From the NCBI GenBank assembly GCA_940337035.1, contig CALNHX010007563.1:1-64000 (forward strand): 64,000 nucleotides of DNA, written 5' to 3'. Of this stretch, positions 1-9,317 are shown one piece after another. Both the position numbers and the translations under genes were made by a program. The notes beneath the pieces are model-generated. The model did not search any database, was not told where the DNA came from, and saw only the letters and a program-made list of their open reading frames with translations. Every line of letters starts with the position of its first letter. Position 1 is the first letter of the stretch. Source of the DNA: Agriotes lineatus. Lineage: Eukaryota > Arthropoda > Insecta > Coleoptera > Elateridae.

Positions 1-115
1 TATCTTGAACTCGTTACAATCGCGCGGTCGCGGACCGGCTGTGTTTAATATCAATTGGTTCAGTGACATTAAACATCAAAAATAAACTGCAATAACTACT
101 CCAAACCCAAATCGG

Positions 116-138
116 CCTGACCCCATCCAAGGGTCAGG
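116..138 (+). promoter_or_regulatory. stem-loop in the 5' UTR of Jockey copy 1
   Basis: CCTGACCC (116-123) can pair with GGGTCAGG (131-138) across a 7-base loop, 12 bases before the ORF1 ATG. The diverged second Jockey copy carries the same 8-bp stem in the same place (38833-38852) although the surrounding 5' UTRs differ. That suggests conservation as an RNA structure affecting translation, packaging or transcription. The role is inferred. Confidence 0.6.
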
Positions 139-150
139 TACGATATTCAA

Positions 151-1257
151 ATGGCAAACACAGGGAAACGTAAGTCAGGCGAATTAACTCCTCCCGTCAA
201 TGAAGTACTAAAAAGATACTATTGGAGTACTAACGATTCTACAAACAAAAATCGATATCATATTCTTGATTCAGACAACGAATTATCAACAGAAAATAAT
301 GCAACTAATGGTGAAGCATCAAGTAGCCAAGATAAACCAAGCAGCATAACCCCCAAAATACCTCCACTATTTATCCACAACGCGACAACATCTAATCACA
401 AAGAAATTATCAGCGATATAAAAGCAATAGCTAATGATGAATTCACCACTGAGCTAAAAAACACATACCTTAAGGTAAATTTAAAAAAGCAAGAACATTA
501 CCGAGCACTATCAAAGTACTATATGGCAAACTTGGTACAATTTCACACCTTCCAGAACCCAAATGATAAACCATTGTCGGTGACTATAAGAAGTGTACCG
601 ATATCGCTTACAGAAGACGAAATCAAACGAGAACTTGAAGATCTAAAATATCCAGTAAAAAGCGTTACTCGGCTTAGGAATCGAGACAAACACCCAATAC
701 CTATTTGTGCAGTTATATTACCATCTACTGACGTATCTAATAACATCCTAAAACTAGAATACTTAGCCAACTGCAAAGTAACAGTTGAAGTAAGGAGAAA
801 ACAGCAACACATACCCCAATGCCATAACTGCCAGCAGTATGGACATACCAAAAACTATTGTGCGGCTAAACCCAGGTGCGTAAAGTGCAATCAAGACCAT
901 CATACCAGAGACTGCAAAAACGAAATCAACACAAAACCAATCTGCGTTAATTGCCAGGGGGAACATCCTGTCAGCTATCGAGGATGCCCACACCATGTAA
1001 TGCTTCAAAAACAACGAACACCATTCAACAAACCAAGACAAGCAACAAATCAAAACTTTACTCGGTCAAACACAACCTACTCACAAGCTACAACCCAAAG
1101 ATCTCAAGCTCAAAATCAATCCTTCTATATAGATAACGCATCCCCTCTAACCGACAACATAAGTAAGATTATCATCCAACTTATAACCCCAATCATTGAG
1201 CAAATTAAAACTTATATTATCAACAATCTCCTCCCTAACATCCTCAATGGCAAATAA
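151..1257 (+). CDS. Jockey ORF1 gag-like nucleic-acid-binding protein
   Basis: A 368-residue protein that would coat the element RNA and form the ribonucleoprotein used in target-primed reverse transcription. The N-terminal ~70 residues are polar and probably disordered. A central region (about 75-215) is the conserved Jockey ORF1 core. Three CCHC-type zinc knuckles follow between about residues 224 and 280, the first being CHNCQQYGHTKNYC, followed by CVKCNQDHHTRDC and CVNCQGEHPVSYRGC. The tail is Gln/Asn-rich and ends in a hydrophobic stretch. The ATG at 151 follows the conserved 5' stem-loop. The stop overlaps the ORF2 start by 11 bases. Copy 2 (38866-39972) has the same length of 368 residues, which supports both starts. 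Confidence 0.9.
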   Translation: MANTGKRKSGELTPPVNEVLKRYYWSTNDSTNKNRYHILDSDNELSTENNATNGEASSSQDKPSSITPKIPPLFIHNATTSNHKEIISDIKAIANDEFTTELKNTYLKVNLKKQEHYRALSKYYMANLVQFHTFQNPNDKPLSVTIRSVPISLTEDEIKRELEDLKYPVKSVTRLRNRDKHPIPICAVILPSTDVSNNILKLEYLANCKVTVEVRRKQQHIPQCHNCQQYGHTKNYCAAKPRCVKCNQDHHTRDCKNEINTKPICVNCQGEHPVSYRGCPHHVMLQKQRTPFNKPRQATNQNFTRSNTTYSQATTQRSQAQNQSFYIDNASPLTDNISKIIIQLITPIIEQIKTYIINNLLPNILNGK

Positions 1258-3961
1258 TATGACAAATACATATAAAAATATCACATTTTTAAATTTTAAT
1301 GCTAATGGGATAAAATCCCAGCGATCACAGCTCATAGCCTTTTTGGCAAGATATAAAATAGACGTTGCGTGTATAACTGAAACTCACCTATGTGAAGGTG
1401 AAATATTCAAAATAAGCGGCTATCACGTAGTACGTAATGATAGATCAGCTCGCGTTGCTTCAGGGGGAGTGGCCATTTTAATAAAAAACAAATACCAATT
1501 CAACTTACTCGACAACCCTACCTGTAATAGTATTGAAGCTGTATCCATATATGCAACAATCGATAGCGCCAGGCAGATAAAAATCACGTCAGCCTATAAA
1601 CAACCAAATGTAAAACTAAACGCAGCCGATTTTAACATCATCTTCGATGACCAAATGCCCACACTGCTACTAGGCGACCTAAATAGCAAAAGCACGTACT
1701 GGGGCTGTCGTAGGAACAATCCTAGCGGCACCCAACTCAATAATATAGCAGTAAACCAACAACTTCAGATACTCGCCCCTAACGGATACACTTACTTTCC
1801 ATACCGACGCGATCACCAGCCAGACATATTAGATATAGCGGTGCTAAGGAACTGGGCTTATCCATTGCACCAAACGATAATTAATGAGCTAGATTCAGAC
1901 CATCTACCGATATTAATCACCCTAAATGATGTAAACATTTCAAAAACAACTCAGCCAAGGTTAATAAACGGAACAGTAAACTGGATAAAATTTAAAGCAA
2001 TTTTAAACGACCAGCTAGTCAATCCCTACCCAGTAAACAATACACGAGACATAGATACTAACATTGAAACATTTACATCAATCGTGACCAGTGCAGTGCG
2101 CACTGCAACAAAAACAAGACCCAACAACCGCAAAACAAATCCAAATATACCGCCAACGCACATTATAGATCTTATCAACGAAAAGAGTAGACTACGCAGA
2201 CTATGGCAGCAAATACGAGGCCCCCTTGTAAAGAACCGATTAAACAACATTTCTCACAGGATAAAAAGAGAATTAGACAGTCACAGGATCAACAGTTACA
2301 GGAGGCACATAGAGCACCTAGAAAAGAATGACCCAGGAATGTGGAAAACAACAAAAGCGATTACAAGACAACAAACCATTATACCAACATTGGTGGACAA
2401 CAATATCAGATATAGCACAGACGAAGAAAAAAGCATACTATTTGCTGATCACTTAGAAAGAACTTTTACTCCATCAATCGCGGAAAAAAACAGACATTTT
2501 TACAACACCGTGATTGCATACAACGAAACACACATACCAATAAGCAATGATTTTGACCTTCCCACCACCCCAAAAGAACTCCTGGCATATATTAAGCAAT
2601 TGCCGCTAAAAAAAGCCCCTGGAAACGACTTAATACCCAATGTGGTATTAAAAAACCTACCCAAAAAAGGCATTGTTTACCTAGTAACCCTATTTAATGC
2701 ATGCCTGAGAACTGGCTACTTCCCGAACAGATGGAAACATGCACATATTTTGATGTTTGTGAAATCAGGAAAAAATGGCAAGGACAAAAGTAGCTACCGG
2801 CCAATTAGCCTACTCAGTACATTATCAAAGCTACTAGAAAAAGTAATTAGTCACAGACTAAATCAAGCGATTGAAAACAACAATATAATCCCCAAAACCC
2901 AGTTCGGGTTTCGCAAAACCCACTCGACAACACTCCAATTACAAAGAGTCTCAGAGATAATAGAGCACGGATTCGAAAATAAGCAATTTACTGTCATAGC
3001 TTTCCTCGACATCTCAAAGGCCTTCGATAAAGTATGGATTGACGGGTTAAAACACAAAATACTACACATAGACATACCTAGCTACTTAAAGGCCATTCTA
3101 TTTTCCTTCATAAACAACCGAACCTTTGCAGTAAAAGTCAACGGCTCGTTATCAATGACAAAAGACGCTTGGGCAGAAGTCCCGCAGGGAAGCGTACTCG
3201 GACCCATACTCTACAACATCTATACTCACGACATCCCACATCAAATTATCTGTGAGATAGCAACATTCGCCGACGATACGGCAATCATCGTCCAACATAA
3301 CAACCTCACAGAAGCCGTTGAACAACTCCAAAGCGCCCTTAACATCACAGCAAAATGGTTCACAAAATGGGGACTAACGATTAACTCTTCAAAATGTGCT
3401 AATAAAATTTTCACATTAAAGCGTATTATAAACGTACCAAACATAACTATAAACGGAGAAAACATACCCTGGACCGATAAAACTCAAAGCGTTAAGTACC
3501 TGGGCATGTTACTGAACACACGCCTCACTTGGAGTGCGCACATAAACAAGAAACTAAATGAAGGATATGTAAGACTAACCCAACTTATCCCTCTAGTCAA
3601 CAGAAAATCCCCTCTACCAACAGAATGTACGCTACTCTTGTACAAAGCCTTGCTAAGATCTCTTATCACGTACGCTTGCCCTGTATGGAGCTCAGCCTCA
3701 GATACCAACATCAAAAAAATCCAGGTATTCCAGAACAAGGTACTTAGAATAGCAGTTAATGCTCCGTGGTTTGTCACCAACACCCAAATCCACAATGAAC
3801 TCGGAATTGAACCAATAAAGACATTCATCCAAAGACTAACCAAAAAGTTCTTCGATAATATAAACCTCTGTGAAAGTGCAGTGAATCTACAGCTCGGTCG
3901 CCGTAATATTCACACTAGACTTAAAAGGAAACTACCCCAAGATGTAATAGACAACATTTAA
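1247..3961 (+). CDS. Jockey ORF2 endonuclease-reverse transcriptase
   Basis: A 904-residue polyprotein that nicks target DNA and copies the element RNA at the nick. The N-terminal exonuclease/endonuclease/phosphatase domain (about residues 8-230) shows the expected motifs FNANG, ITETHL, GDLNSK and SDHLPI, including the catalytic Asn, Glu, Asp and His. The reverse transcriptase domain (about 430-720) shows AFLDISKAFDKVW, PQGSVLGP and the catalytic FADDTAII near residue 673. I chose the ATG at 1247, inside the end of ORF1, because the ATG is in the same place in copy 2 and the overlap length is identical. No stop or frameshift is visible. It could be functional, though one diverged position (WAEVPQGS where AGVPQGS is usual) is noted. 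Confidence 0.9.
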   Translation: MANNMTNTYKNITFLNFNANGIKSQRSQLIAFLARYKIDVACITETHLCEGEIFKISGYHVVRNDRSARVASGGVAILIKNKYQFNLLDNPTCNSIEAVSIYATIDSARQIKITSAYKQPNVKLNAADFNIIFDDQMPTLLLGDLNSKSTYWGCRRNNPSGTQLNNIAVNQQLQILAPNGYTYFPYRRDHQPDILDIAVLRNWAYPLHQTIINELDSDHLPILITLNDVNISKTTQPRLINGTVNWIKFKAILNDQLVNPYPVNNTRDIDTNIETFTSIVTSAVRTATKTRPNNRKTNPNIPPTHIIDLINEKSRLRRLWQQIRGPLVKNRLNNISHRIKRELDSHRINSYRRHIEHLEKNDPGMWKTTKAITRQQTIIPTLVDNNIRYSTDEEKSILFADHLERTFTPSIAEKNRHFYNTVIAYNETHIPISNDFDLPTTPKELLAYIKQLPLKKAPGNDLIPNVVLKNLPKKGIVYLVTLFNACLRTGYFPNRWKHAHILMFVKSGKNGKDKSSYRPISLLSTLSKLLEKVISHRLNQAIENNNIIPKTQFGFRKTHSTTLQLQRVSEIIEHGFENKQFTVIAFLDISKAFDKVWIDGLKHKILHIDIPSYLKAILFSFINNRTFAVKVNGSLSMTKDAWAEVPQGSVLGPILYNIYTHDIPHQIICEIATFADDTAIIVQHNNLTEAVEQLQSALNITAKWFTKWGLTINSSKCANKIFTLKRIINVPNITINGENIPWTDKTQSVKYLGMLLNTRLTWSAHINKKLNEGYVRLTQLIPLVNRKSPLPTECTLLLYKALLRSLITYACPVWSSASDTNIKKIQVFQNKVLRIAVNAPWFVTNTQIHNELGIEPIKTFIQRLTKKFFDNINLCESAVNLQLGRRNIHTRLKRKLPQDVIDNI

Positions 3962-4110
3962 GATAGTATAACAATTAAACTTCGAGGAGACACTATTAGA
4001 TTGCCTCAAAGCTAAGATAAATAAGTTACCAAATTGTAATTAATATCAAAACCATGTATAGCAATGTATATTGTTGATCTGGTTAAAACTAAAATTAAAA
4101 AAAAAAAAAA

Positions 4111-4974
4111 CATTTCCAAACTATGAAAGTGTCTACTTCTGCTCACGTTATGCATCACGATGTAAGCAGTGGCTTAAAATTTCTGTCACACGAATTAGGT
4201 AAACCAGAATATGAAACCACTGCATGGTTTATTGACATAATTGAAGAGTGGTTTCACCTTATGACATCGAGACACCCCGTTATGGCTATAAGCAAATTAC
4301 GACCAGATGTTTAAGACAATACTATTAGAAAATTGAAAGACTTTATAAATATTTATTCCGATATTAGGGTTGGTGAAAAAGGAATTTGGAAACTGTCGCA
4401 AGCGGGAGCAATAATTTCTACTATGTCCATACTAGACATTCACGAGGAATTACTTAGCAAAAGGGGATACATATTTTTACTGACATCGAGGTTTACTCAA
4501 GACTGCCTTGAAAATTTATTTAGCATTATCCGATCGAAACAAGTTATTCCTAATGCTTGTCAATTTAGATGTAATTTAAAATTAGTTTGTGTTTCCCAAT
4601 TTCTTAAAAACGTATCAAAAAGCAATTATGAAGATGATGATAGAAGTTTTCTAGCAGATTTTTTGGACTATGTTCCCAAGAAAGTTTCCAACGACCAACA
4701 AGATGTTTACTTACCAGATAATTTAGAAAACTGTGATCAACCTAGAGATCTAAATTACACAGAACTAAATTCATTGTATAACATTTGCGGGTACATTGTT
4801 AGCAGCATTAAGAAGAATTATACTGTGTGCAAGCAATGTTTAGGTAGTATAGGATCAAAAAAATATGATAAATCTTTAAAGTATGCTAAATTAACACATA
4901 TCAAGTGCTTTAGAAGTAATACGCTGTTTTTCTGTAATAACGCAACATTCGAATATTTTATAAAATTGGAATAG
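4111..4974 (+). pseudogene. P-element/THAP9-like transposase, 3' fragment
   Basis: Reading begins immediately after the Jockey A-tail and continues in one frame to the stop at 4972-4974, interrupted by a single TAA at 4312-4314. The segment MKVSTSAHVMHHDVSSGL and the block TSRFTQDCLENLFSIIR are characteristic of the C-terminal half of P-element and THAP9 transposases, cut-and-paste enzymes with an RNase H-like fold. The THAP zinc finger and first half of the catalytic region are absent. They would lie upstream of the Jockey insertion, outside the window. With the nonsense codon and interruption by Jockey it cannot make a full transposase. The family is recognised by pattern only. Confidence 0.7.
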
Positions 4975-4987
4975 TTATTTACATGAT

Positions 4988-5094
4988 AAGTGCGGGAACA
5001 GCAGTTTTGCATATGAGTGCGACAGTTTTTATACGAGTGCGCGGTAGCGCACGAGTTGAAGAATGTCGCACGAATAAAGCAAAACTGTTCCCGC
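4988..5094. repeat. nested inverted repeat downstream of the P-like fragment
   Basis: Outer arms: GTGCGGGAACAGCAGTTTTGC at 4988-5008 against its complement at 5077-5094 (3-base gap). Inner arms: GTGCGAC at 5015 against GTCGCAC at 5063-5069, with GAGTGCGC/GCGCAC at the centre. It can fold into a long hairpin. It may be the terminal part of the P-like transposon or an independent foldback MITE; sequence alone does not decide. Confidence 0.6.
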
Positions 5095-5289
5095 ACGTGT
5101 CTTGTATATTATTTTTTGCACGGATCCTCCACAATGCCGAAAAATATAAATATAGAAATTATTCGCCTTTAATTTGTCGGAAAAAATCAAGTCGGTGCGT
5201 TGATGTCGATAATGTAGGTAACTATCTGATCATTTAAATAACTGTCAAGTTTTGGTCGACAAACTTTTGAGTAAAAGAACAATTCAAGC

Positions 5290-6421
5290 ATGTTTTCGGA
5301 CGAAGAAGACTTGGAATGTACACCACCCGAAATTAGAAACACAGCAAATGTAGCTGTGAATAATTTATTGCCAATAAAATCACGACATAGGTATGAAAAT
5401 ACATATAATTCATATGTTAAATGGTGTGAAGTGAAAAAAATAAAAAATCATACTGAAAATGTTTTACTGGCCTATTTTCAAGAAATAAGCGAACATAAGA
5501 AGTCGTTATGGTCAATATACAACATGTTAAAGTTTTGTTTAAACATTAAAAATAATGTTGACATTTCAAAATATCCGAAACTAATAGCCCTTTTAAAAAG
5601 GAAAACCGAACATCGTTGTCCTAAGAAATCTCAAGTTCTTGATGATGAACATATCACAAAATTCTTAATAAATGCACCAAACAAAGAATATTTACTCATG
5701 AAGGTAATTATTTTTTATTTATTTGAACATGGTCCTCACATCTAACATTCATTTACAGACAGTGTTGGTTATTGGCATTTCTGGAGCATGTCGCAGAGGA
5801 GAACTTTGCAAAATGTTTATTAAGGATATTGTTTTTAAAGATGATATCATTCTAGTTTCTGTTCCTGAAACAAAAACATATGTTAAAAGAGAATTTGCTA
5901 TAACGAAAAATGAATGGGTTGAAATTATTACTCAGTTTTTAAAAATAAGGTTGTTAGTCAAAAATAATGACAGATTTTTCCTTACATACCGTTCTGGTAA
6001 ATGTGTCAATTTACCTGTTGGTGTAAATACTATTGGGAAAGTACCATCTTTCATCGCAACTTACTTAAAGTTGCAAAATCCTCACGAGTATACGGGGCAC
6101 TGCTTTCGCAGAAGCAGCGCAACATTGTTGGCAAACCAAGGAAGTAACTTTCTTTCAATTAAACGTCATGGTGGATGGAAATCCTCCGCAGTTGCGGAAG
6201 GCTACATTCAAGAATCTTTAATAAATAAAATTCAAGTGGCAGAAACTTTGTCCGAGTCAGGTCCCTCAGGTTCAAATACTAGCCATGCCGCTAATGCATA
6301 TATAAGTAACGCCCTTACAAATGAAAACACCATAAGATGTCCGGGCATTTCTATTTCTACCTGCGAAAATTGCACATTAAATATAAACATTTATAACCAT
6401 GATAAAGAAAACAATAATTAA
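5290..6421 (+). CDS. Crypton-like tyrosine recombinase, two exons
   Basis: Exon 1 is 5290-5703 and exon 2 is 5759-6421. Removing the 55-bp GT-AG intron gives a continuous 358-residue protein. It resembles the tyrosine recombinases of Crypton DNA transposons, which cut and rejoin DNA through a covalent phosphotyrosine. The N-terminal ~135 residues form an SAM-like DNA-binding region with the motif YNSYVKWCEV. The catalytic half contains ACRRGEL (Arg near 150), a candidate Lys in ETKTYVK (near 177), HCFRR (His 252, Arg 255), RHGGW (His 275/Trp 278) and Tyr near 287 in AEGYIQES. The complete Arg-Lys-His-x-x-Arg-Trp-Tyr set suggests an enzyme that is still capable or only recently lost. A GVSGACRRGEL-type recombinase co-opted by the host is the alternative. 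No terminal inverted repeats are seen, as expected for Cryptons. Confidence 0.8.
5704..5758 (+). other. intron of the Crypton-like gene
   Basis: Donor AAG|GTAATT and acceptor TTTACAG|ACAG. It falls exactly between codons (138 complete codons before it), and its removal fuses two halves of the catalytic domain in frame. At 55 bp it is short and AT-rich, a size typical of insects. Confidence 0.8.
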
Positions 6422-7049
6422 TATGATATGATTTTGTATTTACCTGGGTACCTCGTTTGCACTTTTTTTTGTTTAGGTGGAAATCCGAGTGACATGACTC
6501 TGTATTATAGAATTTCTCACAGATGGCGCTGACTTGGCTTGCAATGATTTTTAATTATTATGAGAGTATTTCTGCTGTATTATCTTAATAAAAGTTGTAA
6601 AATGCATTTTTTTATTATAATCTTCGGATTTGATACAATAATCTACTTTTAAACTATTTTTTAAACGAGAAAAATCTCTGTGCTCGTTGCAAGCATTAGT
6701 GCGGTAAAAAGCGAGAATGATTGTAAATTTGACGTTTCCGATCGTTGGTTCCGTGCGTAGTCACTTGATTTTTAATAGAGGAGTGCAAAAAGACTATTTG
6801 TACACTATTGGAATAGCATAAAAGATCAAAATAAATTAGTTTGGTAATTGGTTTAAGTTTTGTAGATTTATTATTATTCAGCTATAAATAACATTTATAT
6901 TTTGTTATTGATACAACATTGCTTATTTTATTTTTTCTTATGTTGTATTTATTAACTTCTACTTAGGATTTAGATAAGAATTGTATCTAACAGGAAAGAA
7001 AATTTTGTTTAATTAGTTACTGAAATAACTCATAAGAAATGTACATATA
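6422..7049. other. AT-rich stretch without a recognisable gene
   Basis: The 3' noncoding part of the Crypton gene or element, followed by AT-rich sequence. A possible AATAAA-type signal (AATAAAAG near 6588) could end the Crypton transcript. Nothing else recognised. Confidence 0.5.
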
Positions 7050-7752
7050 CAGGGTGTTAGTAAATAAGTGCGACAAAATTAAGGGGGTGATTCTGCATGG
7101 AAAAATAATGATATTTTGTTATATAAATGTATATTCGCAAATGCTTCGTTTCCGAGCCACAGTTAGTTAAAGTTTTTCTTAAAAATTGATAATTTTTTTA
7201 TTGCTCTGAAACCGGTCAATATGTGCAAATGAAGTTTAGTGGGTTTTAAGAGGTACTTATAGCGCATTCTTTGATATGCAATTAAGAATTTTATATTCAT
7301 CATTGGCGCGCATACGGGTAATGATCCCGATGTCTTATTTTTTGCATAAAAATGGCGCTACCTACAAAAAAATGACAAGAAAGCTTTTTTGTCACAAATT
7401 GAACGAGAAATTCAAAAATAAATTTTATTTTGAAATATCTCAGTGGCGTACCAATTTTTTCTATAAAAATATCGGGATCATTACCCGTATGCGCGCCAAT
7501 GATGAATATAAAATTCTTAATTGCATATCAAAGAATGCGCTATAAGTACCTCTTAAAACCCACTAAAATTCATTTGCATATCTTGACCGGTTTCAGAGCA
7601 ATAAAAAAATTATCAATTTTTAAGAAAAACTTTAACTAACTGTGGCTCGGAAACGAAGCATTTGCGAATATACATTTATATAACAAAATATCATTATTTT
7701 TCCATGCAGAATCACCCCCTTACTTTTGTCGCACTTATTTACTAACACCCTG
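7050..7752. mobile_element. palindromic MITE with TA target duplication
   Basis: Ends CAGGGTGTTAG (7050) and CTAACACCCTG (7752), flanked on both sides by TA. The two arms, about 285 bp each (7050-7335 and about 7468-7752), are nearly perfect inverted complements around a ~130-bp core, so the whole element can fold back on itself. TA duplication and CAGGGTG ends fit a nonautonomous Tc1/mariner-type element. No transposase is encoded: open frames here merely mirror each other in the two arms. Confidence 0.85.
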
Positions 7753-8657
7753 TATTTTTGAAATAACGAATTTTGGAAAATAAAAAAATGGGAAATTAAT
7801 GCCTTAATTTGTATCATTGTCTGGTAAATGCAAATTAAAAGGGGCTATAAACAAATCTACGTGGTGTAATAGGTGAGAATATAACTTGGATTTAATAAAG
7901 ATATACAATCGGTGAAGAGATTGTACCATATAGTGAATCGGAAATAATTAACAGGGAAGATTATATTATTTGAATGGGATTTGGATTTATTGATACATGC
8001 AAGACATAATAAGCATTCATTGGTGACATTGGTGGTTGCATGGAAGACGAGTCAGGCATTTGAAGATTTGATTTGGAAGTTGTCATAATTAGCTGATTGA
8101 TTTGGATAATTTTATTGGGTATTGCTGACATCGGACTATCTGCAGAATAAACAAAGTTAGGTTTGGATCATCATAATACTGAAACTTACCGGGAGTCGAT
8201 TGGTGTGACGGTGACGTTTGTAAGGGAGCAGGACTGGATTCTGGGAATAGTAGAAGTTATTGACAGGATAGATGTAGTTCGAGGGTTGACAGACCATCAT
8301 AGTTGTCACTAATTGGGGAGTAAGCGGTAGGTGTTGCAGACTATCGACATTGGAGGCTGTTGTTGGTAGGATTCTTGCAGTGAAAGCTAGAGAAGTCTTA
8401 AGGTTTGTGTAACGAATTTATAAAAGCTTTTTGAATAACAAGCAGTAAAAGAAAGTGTAAAAATAAACTTAATACAGTACTTACGTAGGTGAATTGATTG
8501 ATATGCGTGTCAATGTAAGATACGATTGTCAATACCTGGTTTGATTTCGAAAAGAAGTTACTTGACATTAGGTGTCATTTAGTAGTCAAAGATTTTAAAA
8601 ATACAATTGAAAATTTAATTAACATATCACTAGATTGGCGAACCACCCTGATAAGAG
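7753..8657. other. unassigned sequence, possible minus-strand exons
   Basis: No clear gene. On the minus strand a GTAAGT donor at 8189 and a CTGCAG acceptor at 8140 would excise a 50-bp intron, and the neighbouring sequence (about 8190-8380 and 7965-8139) is purged of stops in some frames. The reading frames on the two sides do not join into one convincing protein, so this is only a weak host-gene candidate. Confidence 0.2.
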
Positions 8658-9165
8658 TACTCGATTAAAATAATTATTATTCTCCTTAGCATAGAATTTC
8701 GGCTTAGACCGCGTAGTATTTGTATATGAATACCCAGCATTTTCTGACTTAATGTGCCTTGCACCTTGTGAAGTCGAGCAAAAACCCGCGCGATGGCCAT
8801 GCTCTTTGGTGACTCGTGTTGTTTGAGTATCTTGAGAACGAGGATACTTAGGCAGATTTGGCCGTTTTGCTGTTTGTGCATCCATATTCACTGTGCGACT
8901 TTCACTCTGATGATGCAAGCTGCAAGGTCTTGCGAAACGTTAGTGAATATGGATGCACAAACAGCAAAACGGCCAAATCTGCCTAAGTATCCTCGTTCTC
9001 AAGATACTCAAACAACACGAGCCACCAAAGAGCATGGCCATCGCGCGGGTTTTTGCTCAACTTCACAAGGTGCAAGGCACATTAAGCCAGAAAATGCTGG
9101 GTGTTCATATACAAATACTACGCGGTCTAAGCCGAAATTCTATGCTAAGGAGAATAATTCGAGTA
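8658..9165. repeat. 508-bp inverted repeat, Penelope-like element 5' regions head to head
   Basis: Left arm 8658-8892 and right arm 8942-9165 are near-identical in inverse orientation, with a 49-base centre. Each arm reads outward into a short open segment containing PKYPRSQDTQTT, consistent with the start of a Penelope-like ORF but not identifiable. The centre carries a hammerhead-like core. Penelope-like elements commonly carry terminal repeats with hammerhead ribozymes and often occur as inverted or tandem partial copies. RT fragments of such an element follow at 9318-11350, which supports the assignment. Confidence 0.6.
8893..8941 (+). ncRNA. hammerhead-ribozyme-like core in the Penelope-like repeat
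   Basis: CTGATGA at 8907-8913, then a 5-bp helix GCAAG (8915-8919) with CTTGC (8929-8933) closing a 9-base loop, then GAAAC at 8934-8938. The flanks CACT and AGTG belong to the long complementary arms that would form the third helix. This is the order of a hammerhead core. Against activity: an unpaired T at 8914 at the base of helix II, and no clean cleavage triplet next to helix III. It is probably a relic. Confidence 0.35.
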
Positions 9166-9317
9166 ACCGCGAAAGCCTCAAACAGTACATAAATAATTAT
9201 TCAAAATACGTAATTGATTTGAAAATTAAATAAGGAGCTATCAAAAAGCAAAGCTATTACATAAATATTAGCTGTTTAAATGTGGTGCATAGTTGTCACT
9301 ACATAACAATATGTTAC

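Larger units (their letters stand above)
1..4110 (+). mobile_element. Jockey-type non-LTR retrotransposon, copy 1 (5' end at or beyond window start)
   Basis: A two-ORF LINE: ORF1 with gag-type zinc knuckles, ORF2 with an apurinic-like endonuclease plus reverse transcriptase, a 3' UTR of about 135 bases and a run of 14 A at 4097-4110. This order is diagnostic of the Jockey/I group, and the ORF sequences favour Jockey. Both ORFs are open without stops or frameshifts, so this may be a young copy. Sequence following the A-tail is P-element-like transposase coding sequence, so the element landed inside a P-like transposon. The 5' target duplication and the element's first base lie outside or at the edge of the window, so completeness of the 5' UTR cannot be judged. 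Confidence 0.9.

Noticed and set aside
8619..9233. Overlapping ~100-146-codon frames on both strands as genes.
   Set aside because: They are the two arms of one inverted repeat read outward.
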